DNA of 64,000 nt from Allobosea sp. (GCF_017308075.1 NZ_JAFKFX010000024.1:124001-188000); one strand, 5' to 3'; positions 18,090-27,331 are shown, counted from the first letter of the stretch. A program made the numbers and translations. The notes: a model not told the origin generated them from the sequence alone.

Positions 18090-19636
18090 CGATTCAACCA
18101 GGTCTCGGATACCGCCTGGCCGCCGGCGTCGAGAACCAGGCGAAGCTCCGAGAGATTCTCGTTGCCGGGGTCGACTTCGAAGCCGACGCGCATGGTCCGC
18201 CGCTCGGGGAAAGGCCAGAGGCGTAGATTATGCACTGCGCCGGGGGTGGCGGTCACGATCGCTCTCGTCGCGGCGACCAGCCCGGCATCGGCCAGCCGCT
18301 CGCCGGTGAAATCGACGATGAAGCGCCGGCGGCGGCCCTGCGTGCCGCGCCCCTGCCTGGTCCGGGTGGCGAGCGCCAGCGGCGGCCGATCCGGCGGTTG
18401 CCAGCACCACGCCTGACGATAGGCCACGGTCGTCTCGCTGCCAGCCGCGATCGGCTGTCGCGGCCGCCAATAGGCGATGATGTTGTCGTTGAGTTCGGAA
18501 TCGGTCGGGATCTCGATCAGCTGGACCGAGCCCTGGCCCCAATCCCCGAGCGGCTCCATCCAGACGCTCGGGCGCAGCTCGAGTCGCTGGTCGTCGTCGA
18601 GGAAGGCATTGGGGTCGCGCTCGCGCTGCACCAGCCCGAAGCCCCGCGGGTTCGAGTCCTGGAAGGAGGAGACCTGCAGATTGGCGGGGTTGCTGAGCGG
18701 CCGGTAGATCCACTCGCCGCTGCCGGACTGCATCTGGACACCGGAGAGTTCGTGCACGGCCGGTCGCACATCGTCGAAGGTGCGCCGGCTCTGCGGGCCG
18801 GCGAAGAAGGTGCCCATCGTGCAGCCGAAGCCGACATGATCGAGATTGGCGCGGGCGAACAGCGTCATCTCGACGTCGATGAAGGTCATGTCGCCGGGCC
18901 GCAAGGTCATGCGCACGGCGCCCGCGACGCTTTCGGAATCGAGCAGCCCGTGGATGATCAGCACGCCGGAGGCCGGGCTTGGCCGCTCGATCCAGAAGGC
19001 GCGGAAGAAAGGGATTTCCTCGCCGCGCGTTTCGCCCGGGCGCAGAATCAGTGCCCGGGCCAAGGCGCCGAAATTCTGGCCGCGAGCCAGCGAGCGGAAG
19101 AAGGTCGCGCCCTGGAAGGTCGCGACCTCGAACGGGCGCTCAAGGCCCGTCGCGACCCGAAATCCCGAGAATTGCAGATCGAGCCCGGCCGGGGGCGGGG
19201 TGACCCGGCCATAATCGAACTTGCCGCGGTCGAAAGCCACGCGGCGCACCACGTCATCCTCGACGGCGAACAGGCTGACCGGCGCCGAAAAGACATAGCC
19301 GCGATGCATCGGCTCGATCGTGAAGCCGCGATTTTCGCCGGCCCAGATCAGTCCGCCGGGCTGGGCCCTTATGCCGACATACTGATCATAGGGCAGGGTG
19401 GCGTAGCCCTCGGGCAGGTCGGTGGCAGTCAGCGGCACCATCGGGCGGCGCGACAGCATCCGCGCCGCTTCGACGACGAGCGAGGCTTCGAAGCGCTGGC
19501 CTTCGGCGATGACCGATTGCACCAGGCCCGCCCAGCTCGACTGGGCATGTGCCGGCGTGCCGGCCACCAGGCGCTGGGCGACGAGACCGGTCGCAGCAGC
19601 GCTCAAAAATCGACGACGATTCAAGGATTTCGACAT
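18077..19636 (-). CDS. opgG: Periplasmic glucan biosynthesis protein, OpgG/OpgD family
   Basis: A 519-residue periplasmic protein with a twin-arginine signal (SLNRRRFLSAAA at residues 4-15, cleavage near AHAQ). The body has the MdoG beta-sandwich signatures LPYDQYVGIR, LFAVEDDVVRRVAFDRGKFDYG, FFRAFWIERP, HGLLDSESVAGAVRMTLRPG and GPQSRRTFDDVRPAVHDS-like HELSGVQM. It acts with OpgH to shape osmoregulated periplasmic glucans. The Tat signal is more typical of OpgD, but the place next to opgH fits OpgG. The ATG at 19636 is chosen for a normal signal-peptide length; one at 19648 adds four residues. Confidence 0.9.
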   Translation of the reverse strand: MSKSLNRRRFLSAAATGLVAQRLVAGTPAHAQSSWAGLVQSVIAEGQRFEASLVVEAARMLSRRPMVPLTATDLPEGYATLPYDQYVGIRAQPGGLIWAGENRGFTIEPMHRGYVFSAPVSLFAVEDDVVRRVAFDRGKFDYGRVTPPPAGLDLQFSGFRVATGLERPFEVATFQGATFFRSLARGQNFGALARALILRPGETRGEEIPFFRAFWIERPSPASGVLIIHGLLDSESVAGAVRMTLRPGDMTFIDVEMTLFARANLDHVGFGCTMGTFFAGPQSRRTFDDVRPAVHELSGVQMQSGSGEWIYRPLSNPANLQVSSFQDSNPRGFGLVQRERDPNAFLDDDQRLELRPSVWMEPLGDWGQGSVQLIEIPTDSELNDNIIAYWRPRQPIAAGSETTVAYRQAWCWQPPDRPPLALATRTRQGRGTQGRRRRFIVDFTGERLADAGLVAATRAIVTATPGAVHNLRLWPFPERRTMRVGFEVDPGNENLSELRLVLDAGGQAVSETWLNRWTW

Positions 19637-19680
19637 CAGTTCCAACATGCGCCGTCGGCGGGCCGGCCGCTTTGCGCTTC

Positions 19681-19731
19681 TAGAGCATTTTGCGGCGAGC
19701 TGGAAAGCGCGCGCCACTTTGTAAGGTGAAA
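19681..19731 (-). repeat. Degenerate REP-like element (AGAGCATTTT type)
   Basis: TAGAGCATTTTGCGGCGAGC followed by a partly complementary tail. It resembles the short intergenic repeat common in Hyphomicrobiales whose copies begin AGAGC(A/G)TTTT; a second, better copy begins at 34038. Arms are decayed here. Confidence 0.3.
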
Positions 19732-19829
19732 AAAAGAGCCTCGCGGCTTTCGCAAGGCCATGCCCCGGATCGCTCGCCCCTTCCAGCCAAGGCTTTGCGG
19801 AAATTCCGCTTTCGCTTCGGCCGTCGACT

Positions 19830-19858
19830 TTGCCAAATCCGCCTCGGATCGGCTATCC
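19830..19858 (+). promoter_or_regulatory. Putative sigma-70 promoter of glmU
   Basis: TTGCCA (19830-19835) and CTATCC (19853-19858), 17-base spacer, match the alphaproteobacterial TTGaca-N17-CTATat pattern. The start codon is 97 bases downstream. By eye only. Confidence 0.35.
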
Positions 19859-19955
19859 ACTCCCCGCGCAACACCCGCCTGCGCCGGACCGATGGCCGGC
19901 TTCGGACGTATCCGCGTCGACCGCTATTCTCCCGACAGCATGAGACTCGAAGATC

Positions 19956-21320
19956 ATGACGGAAATGCAGCCCGCCCGAACCTGCCTCGCCATCATCCTT
20001 GCGGCCGGCGAGGGCACGCGGATGAAGTCGGCCCGACCGAAGGTGCTGCATGAGATGGCGGGGCGCTCGCTGCTCGGCCATGCGCTTGCGGCCGTTTCCG
20101 CCGCTGGAGCGGATTCGCTCGTCGTCGTCATCGGCCCGGACCGCCCGGATGTCGCCGCGGAGGTGAGCAGGCTCGCTCCGCATGCCAGGATCGCGGTTCA
20201 GGCCGAGCGCAAGGGTACGGCCCATGCGGTTCTCGCGGCGCGCGCCAGCCTGGCCGAGGATCATGACGACGTCCTCGTCGCCTTCGCCGACACGCCTCTG
20301 GTGCGGCCCGAAACCTATGCCGGCCTGCGACAGGCGCTGCGCCAGGGCGCTGGTGTTGCGGCGCTCGGTTTCGAGGCCCGCGACCCGAGCGGCTATGGCC
20401 GCTTCGTCACCCGGGACGGGCAGCTCGAAGCCATCGTCGAGCATAAGGATGCCGATGCGGCGACGCGGGCCATCCGGCTTTGCAATGCCGGGCTGATGGC
20501 TCTCGATGGGAAGCGCGCGCTCGCCATCCTCGACGCCATCGGCAACGCCAACGCCCAGAACGAATACTATCTGACCGATGCGGTCGAAGTCGCTCGCCGG
20601 CAGGGGCTGACGACCATCGCGCTGATCGCGCCGGAAGCCGAGGTGCAGGGCGTCAACGACCGCGCCCAGCTCGCCGGGGCCGAAGCCGATTTCCAGAAGC
20701 GCCGGCGCCTCGAGGCCATGGCGTCGGGAGCGACCCTCATCGCTCCGGACACCGTGTTCTTCAGCCATGACACCCGAATCGGCCGCGATGTCGTGATCGA
20801 GCCGAATGTCGTCTTCGGACCGGGCGTCAGCGTTGCCGACGGGGCGGTGATCCACGCCTTCTCGCATCTGGAAGGTGCGAGCGTCGGAGCTGGCGCGACG
20901 ATCGGCCCCTATGCCCGGCTGCGGCCGGGCGCCGATCTCGCCGAAGGGGCCAAGGTCGGCAACTTCGTCGAGATCAAGGCGGCGACGATCGGCGCCGGAG
21001 CCAAGGTCAACCATCTCACCTATATCGGCGATGCGGAGATCGGTGCGGCCGCCAATATCGGCGCGGGAACCATCACCTGCAATTATGACGGCTTCTTCAA
21101 GTCGAAGACGATCATCGGCGAGGGCGCCTTCGTCGGCTCGAATTCGGCGCTGGTCGCGCCGGTGACGATCGGTGCCGGCGCCTATGTCGGCTCGGGGTCG
21201 GTGATCACCCGCGACGTGGCGCCGGACGCGCTGGCCGTCGCGCGCGGCCGCCAGGTCGAGCGCGAAGGCTGGGCGGCGGACTTCCGGGCCGCGGCGAAGG
21301 CCCGCAAGGCGGCGCGCTAG
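19956..21320 (+). CDS. glmU: Bifunctional GlcNAc-1-P uridyltransferase / GlcN-1-P acetyltransferase
   Basis: A 454-residue cytosolic enzyme making UDP-GlcNAc for peptidoglycan and lipopolysaccharide. The N-terminal uridyltransferase has [22 protein letters not shown] (residues 15-36) with K and R for substrate phosphate. From about residue 255 a left-handed beta-helix of hexapeptide repeats carries acetyl transfer; H353 in VNHLTYIGD is the catalytic base, followed by [11 protein letters not shown]. Length matches the family. It is 107 bases upstream of glmS in the same direction, giving consecutive steps of one pathway. Confidence 0.97.
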   Translation: MTEMQPARTCLAIILAAGEGTRMKSARPKVLHEMAGRSLLGHALAAVSAAGADSLVVVIGPDRPDVAAEVSRLAPHARIAVQAERKGTAHAVLAARASLAEDHDDVLVAFADTPLVRPETYAGLRQALRQGAGVAALGFEARDPSGYGRFVTRDGQLEAIVEHKDADAATRAIRLCNAGLMALDGKRALAILDAIGNANAQNEYYLTDAVEVARRQGLTTIALIAPEAEVQGVNDRAQLAGAEADFQKRRRLEAMASGATLIAPDTVFFSHDTRIGRDVVIEPNVVFGPGVSVADGAVIHAFSHLEGASVGAGATIGPYARLRPGADLAEGAKVGNFVEIKAATIGAGAKVNHLTYIGDAEIGAAANIGAGTITCNYDGFFKSKTIIGEGAFVGSNSALVAPVTIGAGAYVGSGSVITRDVAPDALAVARGRQVEREGWAADFRAAAKARKAAR

Positions 21321-21427
21321 CCGGCTCCGTGCCGTCGCGTTCACAGTTCGACATTCATCGTGATTGGGCATTCGGCGCCGGGCGCATTATTGCGGACGGC
21401 AACGAAAACTTCCCGTGAGGCATAGGC

Positions 21428-23254
21428 ATGTGCGGAATCGTAGGCATTCTCGGCAAGGAAGCTGTCGCTGGGCAGGTGGTCGAGGCGCTGCGGCGGCTCG
21501 AATACCGCGGCTATGACTCGGCCGGGGTCGCCACGCTCGAGCATGGCAGGCTCAGCCGTCGGCGCGCCGAGGGCAAGCTCAAGAACCTGGAGGTCCGGCT
21601 GTCGAGCGAGCCGCTCGACGGGCTGATCGGCATTGGCCATACCCGCTGGGCCACGCATGGCCGACCGAACGAGACCAACGCCCATCCGCATGCCACCGCC
21701 AAGCTGGCGGTCGTCCATAACGGCATCATCGAGAACTTCCGCGAGCTCAAGGCGGAGCTCCAGGCTGACGGGCACGTCTTCGAGACCGAGACCGATACCG
21801 AGGTCGTCGCCCATCTCGTCACCCGCGAGCTCGACCGTGGCAAGGACCCAGTCGCGGCGGTCGGCGCCTGCCTGCCACGCCTGCGCGGCGCCTTCGCGCT
21901 CGCCTTCCTGTTCGAGGGGCAGGAGGATCTGCTGATCGGCGCGCGCAAGGGCTCGCCGCTGGCCGTGGGCATCGGCGACGGTGAGATGTATCTCGGCTCC
22001 GATGCACTCGCGCTGGCGCCCTTCACCAATCTGATCGCCTATCTCGACGAGGGCGACTGGGTGGTGCTGAATCGTGGTGGCGCGACCTTCTACGACGCCT
22101 CTGGGGCGCAGGTGGAGCGCCGCGCCCAGCGCGTCGCCGCCGGGGCCTTCCTGGTCGAGAAGGGCAACCACCATCACTTCATGGCCAAGGAGATCTATGA
22201 GCAGCCGGAAGTGGTCGGCCACACGCTGACGCATTTCGTCGACATGGCGAATGGCCGTGCCCGGCTGCCTTTCGACGCGCCTTTCGACTGGAAGGCCTTG
22301 TCGCGGCTTTCGGTTTCGGCCTGTGGAACGGCTTATTATGCTGGCCTGACCGCCAAGTACTGGTTCGAAAAGCTGGCGCGGCTGCCGGTCGAGATCGATG
22401 TCGCCTCCGAGTTCCGTTATCGCGAGGCGCCGCTGCCGGCGAATGGGCTCTCGCTCTTCGTCTCGCAGTCCGGCGAGACCGCCGACACGCTCGCCTGCCT
22501 GCGCTACGCAAGGCAGGAGGGGCAGCACGTCCTGTCGGTGGTCAACGTCCCGACCTCGACGATCGCCCGCGAGAGCGATGTCGTGGCGCCGACCCTGGCC
22601 GGGCCGGAAATCGGCGTCGCCTCGACCAAGGCCTTCACCTGCCAGCTGACGGCGCTCGCCGGCCTCGCACTGGCGGCCGCCCGTGAGCGCGGCACGCTCT
22701 CGGCCGAGCAGGAGGCACGCTACGTCCAGGAGCTGATCGCGCTGCCCGGGCTGATGGCGCAGGCCCTGACCCTGGAGCCGGAGATCGAGAAGCTCGCGCG
22801 CAAGCTGTCGCGGGCACGCGACGTGCTCTATCTCGGGCGCGGAACGGCCTTCCCGCTGGCGCTCGAGGGCGCGCTGAAGCTCAAGGAAATCAGTTACATC
22901 CACGCCGAAGGTTATCCGGCGGGCGAGCTCAAGCACGGACCGATCGCGCTGATCGACGAGGAGATGCCGGTCATCGTCATCGCCCCGCATGACGCCTTGT
23001 TCGAGAAGACGGCGTCCAACATGCAGGAAGTCGCGGCGCGTGGCGGGCGGATCATCCTGATCACCGACGCCAAGGGCGCCGCCGAATGCGGCGTCGAGCC
23101 CGAGACGACGATCATCATGCCGGAGATGGACCCGCTCTTCGCGCCGATCGTCTACGCCGTTCCGATCCAGATGATCGCCTATCAGACGGCCGTCTTCATG
23201 GGCAAGGACGTCGACCAGCCGCGCAATCTGGCGAAGTCCGTCACCGTCGAGTGA
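21428..23254 (+). CDS. glmS: Glutamine-fructose-6-phosphate aminotransferase (isomerizing)
   Basis: A 608-residue enzyme producing glucosamine 6-phosphate from fructose 6-phosphate and glutamine. C2 is the N-terminal glutaminase nucleophile (MCGIVGILG), with GYDSAGVA, HTRWATHG and NGIIENF in the glutaminase domain. Two SIS domains follow (SVSACGTAYYAG; SQSGETADTLACL; LGRGTAFPLALEGALKLKEISYIHAEGYPAGELKHGPIAL), and the conserved tail is PRNLAKSVTVE. No glmS ribozyme-like leader was seen in the 107 bases upstream. It converges on the DUF454 gene with an 18-base gap. Confidence 0.97.
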   Translation: MCGIVGILGKEAVAGQVVEALRRLEYRGYDSAGVATLEHGRLSRRRAEGKLKNLEVRLSSEPLDGLIGIGHTRWATHGRPNETNAHPHATAKLAVVHNGIIENFRELKAELQADGHVFETETDTEVVAHLVTRELDRGKDPVAAVGACLPRLRGAFALAFLFEGQEDLLIGARKGSPLAVGIGDGEMYLGSDALALAPFTNLIAYLDEGDWVVLNRGGATFYDASGAQVERRAQRVAAGAFLVEKGNHHHFMAKEIYEQPEVVGHTLTHFVDMANGRARLPFDAPFDWKALSRLSVSACGTAYYAGLTAKYWFEKLARLPVEIDVASEFRYREAPLPANGLSLFVSQSGETADTLACLRYARQEGQHVLSVVNVPTSTIARESDVVAPTLAGPEIGVASTKAFTCQLTALAGLALAAARERGTLSAEQEARYVQELIALPGLMAQALTLEPEIEKLARKLSRARDVLYLGRGTAFPLALEGALKLKEISYIHAEGYPAGELKHGPIALIDEEMPVIVIAPHDALFEKTASNMQEVAARGGRIILITDAKGAAECGVEPETTIIMPEMDPLFAPIVYAVPIQMIAYQTAVFMGKDVDQPRNLAKSVTVE

Positions 23255-23272
23255 GCGCGGGCCGAGCCTGAT

Positions 23273-23668
23273 TCAATCGCCGGCCGGCTCCGGCCGGCTG
23301 GCGACATAGGTGCCTGCCGCGATCAGGCAGGCACCGGTCACCCACAACGCGACCGGCGGCGCATCGCTCGCCGCCACCAGGGCGAAGCTCAAGGCCATCG
23401 AGCCGCAGGCGATGTACTTGGTCTTGCGCGCGATCGAGCCGGTCCGCCGCCAGGCCACGACCTGTGGTCCAAGTTTCGGATGGCCGAGCAGCCAGGCCTC
23501 GAAGCGCGGCGAAGAGCGCGAGAAGAACCAGGCCGCTGCGATCAGGAAGATCGTGCCCGGCATCAGAGGCAGCACGAGCCCGATCACGCCGACGGCGGTC
23601 AGCACCCAGCCGGCGACGAAATAGAGGGAGCGGCGCCAGGGGCCGTGCTTTCTGGAAGGCTCGGACAC
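23273..23668 (-). CDS. DUF454 (YbaN) family membrane protein
   Basis: A 131-residue inner-membrane protein with three to four helices. LYFVAGWVLTAVGVIGLVLPLMPGTIFLIAAAWFFSRSSPRFEAWLLGHPKLGPQV is the DUF454 core, including the PLMPGT turn and the F(F/W)SRSSPRFE motif. The start is a GTG (residues SEPSRK follow). Function unknown; E. coli YbaN is the reference. It converges on glmS, and its last codons contain two strong inverted repeats. Confidence 0.88.
   Translation of the reverse strand: MSEPSRKHGPWRRSLYFVAGWVLTAVGVIGLVLPLMPGTIFLIAAAWFFSRSSPRFEAWLLGHPKLGPQVVAWRRTGSIARKTKYIACGSMALSFALVAASDAPPVALWVTGACLIAAGTYVASRPEPAGD
23279..23335. terminator. Pair of hairpins at the glmS/DUF454 convergent junction
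   Basis: GCCGGCCGG (23279-23287) pairs with CCGGCCGGC (23290-23298); GGTGCCTGCC (23309-23318) pairs with GGCAGGCACC (23326-23335). Both arms are perfect, and both lie in the 3' codons of the DUF454 gene just past the glmS stop. No T-tail, so termination is possible but unproven. Confidence 0.4.
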
Positions 23669-23793
23669 GCGCGCCTTGTCGCCATCGGAGAATCAGGGGC
23701 TAGCCAGAAGCGGCTGCTAGGCTATCGTCGCATATTGCGGTGCAAGCTCGAAGCCCCGCAAGCCTTGGAACCGACCGAAGCCCAGGACAGTCG

Positions 23794-24516
23794 ATGGCCG
23801 CAGCCCGCCCGCCCGATCCGCATCTCGTCGTTCATCCCGACATGCTGCGGCCGAGCTTCGGTACCAGGCTCCGCCGCTATTTCCTGACCGGGCTGGTGCT
23901 GGCGGCACCGCTCGCCATCACCGCCTCGGTGACCTGGTGGTTCGTGAATCTGGTCGATGGCTGGGTCAAGCCGCTGGTTCCGGCGCAGTTCTGGCCGGAC
24001 ACCTATTTGCGCTTTCCGGTGCCCGGCTTCGGCGTCGTCATCGCCCTTGTCGGGTTGACCCTGCTCGGCTTCTTCGCCGCCAATCTCGTGGGACGCACGC
24101 TGATCGGCGCCAGTGAGGCGCTTCTCAACCGGATGCCCGTGGTGCGCGGGCTCTACAAGGGCGTGAAGCAGGTCTTCGAGACGATCTTCTCCCAGTCCGG
24201 GACCTCCTTCCGCAAGGTCGGCATGGTGCAGTTTCCGCAGCCGGGAATGTGGTCGATCGTCTTCATCGCCCAGGAAGCAGCCCCCGAAATCGCCGGTAAG
24301 CTGCCCGATAGCGACGAGCAGATCGGCGTCTTCCTGCCCTGCACGCCGAACCCGACCACCGGCTTTTTCTTCTATCTGCCACGGCGAGAAGTGGTCGAGG
24401 TCGCGATCTCGGTCGAGGAGGGCGCCAAGCTGATCATGTCCGCCGGCATGATCCAGCCCGGCGACGCCCTGGGACGCAACGGCGCCAATGGCAATGGGGG
24501 GCGGATCAGCCCTTGA
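23794..24516 (+). CDS. DUF502 family membrane protein
   Basis: A 240-residue inner-membrane protein. LRRYFLTGLVLAAPLAITASVTWWFVNLVDGWV (first helix) and PGFGVVIALVGLTLLGFFAANLVGR (second helix) are followed by the DUF502 signature LLNRMPVVRGLYKGVKQVFETIFSQSGTSFRKVGMVQFPQPGMW and VFLPCTPNPTTGFFFYLPRREV. Function unknown. The ATG at 23794 is used; the frame is open further upstream. In many Hyphomicrobiales it directly precedes recG, but here 3.2 kb of accessory genes intervene. Its stop overlaps the AraC gene end by 11 bases. Confidence 0.9.
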   Translation: MAAARPPDPHLVVHPDMLRPSFGTRLRRYFLTGLVLAAPLAITASVTWWFVNLVDGWVKPLVPAQFWPDTYLRFPVPGFGVVIALVGLTLLGFFAANLVGRTLIGASEALLNRMPVVRGLYKGVKQVFETIFSQSGTSFRKVGMVQFPQPGMWSIVFIAQEAAPEIAGKLPDSDEQIGVFLPCTPNPTTGFFFYLPRREVVEVAISVEEGAKLIMSAGMIQPGDALGRNGANGNGGRISP

Positions 24517-25339
24517 GGGCGAGCCAGATCTCGACGACGCCATTGCCGGTCGCGGCGTCGAAGCGTTCGTCCATGCGTTCCAGGGTCGGCCCCATTGCGG
24601 GCTCGCGGCCGGACTTGGGCAGCCAGTCGCGCCAGATTGCCTCGAAGCTCTGCTTGATCGCGGTGATGTGGCCGCGGTGCTCGAACACCGCATAGAGCTG
24701 CTCCGGCACACGCAGCCGCTCGAACTCCGCGGGCAGCTCGGAAAAGCTCGAGACCTCGGCGCCGGCGATGTAGTCGAAGGCGCCCTGATCGTCGCAATTA
24801 TGGCTCGCGCCATAGGCGACATGCCCTACCTGTCCGGGGATATGGCCGAAATGCGGGGCGATCTTCTGCCAGAGCAGGGGGATTCCGGCGGTGTTCTCGA
24901 CCGAGAAATGGCCGCCGAAACCGGCGATCAGCAACGGCTTGCCGGTGACGAGACGCGGCTCGCCGAGCGGGCTGGAGGAGATGGCGTTCATGGGTAGCGG
25001 CTCCACGAGGGTGAGCGAGGACAGATCGCGCCGGGCCCGCAGCTCTTCCGGCGTCAGGCCGAACTGCTCGCGGAAGGCGCGGGTGAAGGCCTCGTGCGAG
25101 CCGTAGCCCCAATCCAGCGCGACCGAGAGGATGTCGGGCGCGCCATTGGCGAGCTGGCGTGCCGCCTCCGTCAGCCGTCGCTCGCGCACATAGCGCATCA
25201 CCGAACGGCCGGTCGCCACGCCGAAGGCGCGTACGAGATGGAACCGGGAGACGCCGCTGACCTCGGCGATCTCGTCGAGCGAGAGCGGCGCGGCAAAGCG
25301 GCTTTCGATGCACCAGAGCGCTTTCTTGATCGGATCCAT
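24506..25339 (-). CDS. AraC family regulator with GyrI-like effector domain
   Basis: A 277-residue regulator. Two helix-turn-helix motifs occupy the N-terminal 100 residues (LSLDEIAEVSGVSRFHLVRAFGVATG; PDILSVALDWGYGSHEAFTRAFREQFGLTPEELR), followed by a GyrI-like/SOUL-type ligand-binding domain to the end (LIAGFGGHFSVE, LYAVFEHRGHITAIKQSFEAIWRDWLPKSG). Such proteins (SbmC/Rob type) sense bulky hydrophobic or amphipathic compounds. I use the ATG at 25339; a GTG at 25363 would add eight residues. Targets unknown. Confidence 0.9.
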   Translation of the reverse strand: MDPIKKALWCIESRFAAPLSLDEIAEVSGVSRFHLVRAFGVATGRSVMRYVRERRLTEAARQLANGAPDILSVALDWGYGSHEAFTRAFREQFGLTPEELRARRDLSSLTLVEPLPMNAISSSPLGEPRLVTGKPLLIAGFGGHFSVENTAGIPLLWQKIAPHFGHIPGQVGHVAYGASHNCDDQGAFDYIAGAEVSSFSELPAEFERLRVPEQLYAVFEHRGHITAIKQSFEAIWRDWLPKSGREPAMGPTLERMDERFDAATGNGVVEIWLALKG

Positions 25340-25408
25340 TGGGGTCTCACGAAGCGCGGCCACGATGGCGCCGGCATGGCGCCGGCGCTTGATCGGGATT
25401 GCTGCCGG

Positions 25409-26302
25409 CTATTTTTGCAGCGTCTTGACGACGTCGAGAAAGGCCCGCAGCGCCGGCGGCACGGCGCGATGCCCGGGGTAATAGACCGCCACCCCTTCCG
25501 GAGCCGGCGCCCAGGCGGTGAGGATCTGGCGCAGGCGTCCCTCGACCAAGGCCGTCTCGGCGGCCGGGCTGGCGACATAGGCGATGCCGAGATCATTGAT
25601 CGCGGCCTCCACCATCAGCTCCTCGTCGTCGAGGATGACCGGTCCGCCGACTTCGATCGTCAGCTCCTGCCCGGCCCGTTCGAACTCCCAGCGATAGAGC
25701 TTGCCGCTCGGCATCCGGTGACCGATGCAGCGATGGCTCTCCAGTTCCTCCGGACTGCCCGGCTCGCCGAAGCGTTCCAGGTAGGCCGGTGAGGCAACGC
25801 AGATGAAGCTGATCGCGGCGCCGAGCGGAACGGCGACCATGTCCTTGTGGATCGATCCGGCAAGGCGCACGCCGGCATCGAACCCCGCCGATACGATGTC
25901 GACCAGCCGCCCTTCGACGACGATGTCGACGATGACGCCCGGAAAGCGCTCGGCCATCACGGGCAGCACCTCGCGTACCAGTAGCGTCGCCACCAGCCGC
26001 GGCACGTTGATCCGGACCTTCCCGGCCACGCTGCCGCGGAAGGTCGCGATGCTGTCGAGGGCATCGTCCAGGGTGGCGAGAGCCGGCTGAAGCCGGCCGA
26101 GCAGCTCGAAGCCCGCCTCGGTCGGTGAAACGCTGCGCGTCGTGCGGTTCAGCAGGCGCACCCCCATGCGCTCCTCAAGGGCACGCATCGCATGACTCAA
26201 GGTGGATGGCGCCATGCCGAGCTCATCGGCCGCATGGCGGAAGCTGCGCCGGGTGGCGACGGCCACGAAGGCCGTGAGGTCGTTGAGCGAAGGGCGGTTC
26301 AT
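25409..26302 (-). CDS. LysR family transcriptional regulator
   Basis: A 297-residue LysR protein. The helix-turn-helix is in residues 5-65 (LNDLTAFVAVATRRSFRHAADELGMAPSTLSHAMRALEERMGVRLLNRTTRSVSPTEAG), then the hinge and a periplasmic-binding-like effector domain from about residue 90 (GKVRINVPRLVATLLV). It is divergent from an SDR gene; LysR proteins commonly control a divergent neighbour. The 99-base gap contains a CGGATT/AATCCG inverted repeat at 26329-26349. Ligand unknown. Confidence 0.92.
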   Translation of the reverse strand: MNRPSLNDLTAFVAVATRRSFRHAADELGMAPSTLSHAMRALEERMGVRLLNRTTRSVSPTEAGFELLGRLQPALATLDDALDSIATFRGSVAGKVRINVPRLVATLLVREVLPVMAERFPGVIVDIVVEGRLVDIVSAGFDAGVRLAGSIHKDMVAVPLGAAISFICVASPAYLERFGEPGSPEELESHRCIGHRMPSGKLYRWEFERAGQELTIEVGGPVILDDEELMVEAAINDLGIAYVASPAAETALVEGRLRQILTAWAPAPEGVAVYYPGHRAVPPALRAFLDVVKTLQK

Positions 26303-26328
26303 TGCTGGCTATCTGGCATCAACCCATA

Positions 26329-26349
26329 CGGATTTTAGCGTCTAATCCG
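26329..26349. promoter_or_regulatory. Inverted repeat in the lysR/SDR divergent promoter
   Basis: CGGATT (26329-26334) and AATCCG (26344-26349) flank a 9-base centre that itself contains TTAG...CTAA. The size suits a LysR binding site. It is 26 bases from the lysR start and 53 from the SDR start. Confidence 0.4.
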
Positions 26350-26401
26350 CACAATGCTTCGCCTCTATCTCATGCCGGTGTCAAACCGGGAGATGTGGAA
26401 C

Positions 26402-27250
26402 ATGCAGAAAACCTGGCTCATAACCGGCGTTTCGTCCGGGCTCGGCCGGCTCTTGGCGCAGAAGGTGCTGGCGCGCGGCGATCATGTCGTTGGAACCAGC
26501 CGCAGGGCGGATGCGCTGTCCGATCTGCGCGAGCGCTATCCGCAGCGACTTGGCATCCTCGCGCTCGACCTCAGGGATCAGGCTGCCGTGCGCGGCGCGG
26601 TCGACCTCGCCTTCGAAGAGCGCGGTCGTATCGACATCGTCGTCAGCAATGCCGGCTATGGTCTCGTCGGCGCAGCCGAGGAGGTCAGCGACCAGCAGGT
26701 CCGCGACATCGTCGCGACCAATCTCATGGGTTCGATCACGCTGATCCAGGCGGCGCTGCCGCATCTGCGCAAACAGGGCGGTGGCCGGATCCAACAGCTC
26801 TCGAGCGAGGGCGGGCAGATTGTCTATCCCGGCCTCGGTCTCTATCACGCGACGAAATGGGGCATCGAGGGCTTCGTCGAAACCGTGGCGCTGGAGGTCG
26901 CGCCCTTCGGCATCGAACTCACCCTGGTCGAGCCCGGTCCGACCCGAACGGAGTTCGGCGGTAATCTCGCCCACGCCGAAGCCCTCGATGCCTATGAGGA
27001 GACGCCCGTCGGCCAGACCCGGGCAGCGGTTCGTGGCTCCTGGGTGATCAAGGGTGACCCCGAGCGGGTGACCGAGGCGATGATCGGGCTCGCCGACCGG
27101 AAGGGACCGCTTCCCAGGCGGCTCGTGCTCGGCGCCGATGCCTATGCCCGCATCCGGAAGGCGCTCGGCGGCCGGATCGACGAGCTCGACAGCCAGAAGG
27201 AGATCTCGGTCGCGGCGGACTTCACCGAGGCCGAACTCGCGCGCCTCTAA
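26402..27250 (+). CDS. Short-chain dehydrogenase/reductase family protein
   Basis: A 282-residue Rossmann-fold oxidoreductase. The cofactor motif is TGVSSGLGR near residues 8-16, NAG at about 80-82, and the catalytic S-Y-K is SSEGGQIVYPGLGLYHATKWG (Y then K four residues on). VEPGPTRTEFGG near 180 is common in the classical SDR group. ATG at 26402 has GGGAG nine bases upstream; an ATG at 26393 adds three residues. It is probably controlled by the divergent LysR gene and followed by a RidA gene 81 bases on. Substrate unknown. Confidence 0.9.
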   Translation: MQKTWLITGVSSGLGRLLAQKVLARGDHVVGTSRRADALSDLRERYPQRLGILALDLRDQAAVRGAVDLAFEERGRIDIVVSNAGYGLVGAAEEVSDQQVRDIVATNLMGSITLIQAALPHLRKQGGGRIQQLSSEGGQIVYPGLGLYHATKWGIEGFVETVALEVAPFGIELTLVEPGPTRTEFGGNLAHAEALDAYEETPVGQTRAAVRGSWVIKGDPERVTEAMIGLADRKGPLPRRLVLGADAYARIRKALGGRIDELDSQKEISVAADFTEAELARL

Positions 27251-27331
27251 ACGCTGGTCCCGTCGGCCCGCCAAGCGAAATGCAACGGGATCTCAATTCA
27301 ATTTCTCATTCGAAGATCATGAGGCAATGAC

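Larger units (their letters stand above)
19649..19955. other. Intergenic region between opgG and glmU
   Basis: About 307 bases between divergent genes. It holds an AGAGCATTTT-type repeat remnant at 19681-19731, the glmU promoter candidate at 19830, and presumably the opgGH promoter. The stretch 19718-19738 is locally A-rich. I see no convincing small gene. Confidence 0.5.

Noticed and set aside
15771-18416. An 881-codon open frame on the plus strand
   Set aside because: It is antisense to opgH and opgG, whose proteins are clearly recognisable. Its translation is full of Arg/Glu/Ala runs typical of shadow frames in high-GC DNA.
19680-21371. A 563-codon frame opposite glmU
   Set aside because: The glmU protein is unambiguous on the plus strand; the opposite frame has no recognisable domain and an Arg/Gly/Asp-rich composition.
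21321-21427. A glmS ribozyme or riboswitch upstream of glmS
   Set aside because: No ribozyme core is visible in 107 bases, and such ribozymes belong mostly to Gram-positive bacteria.
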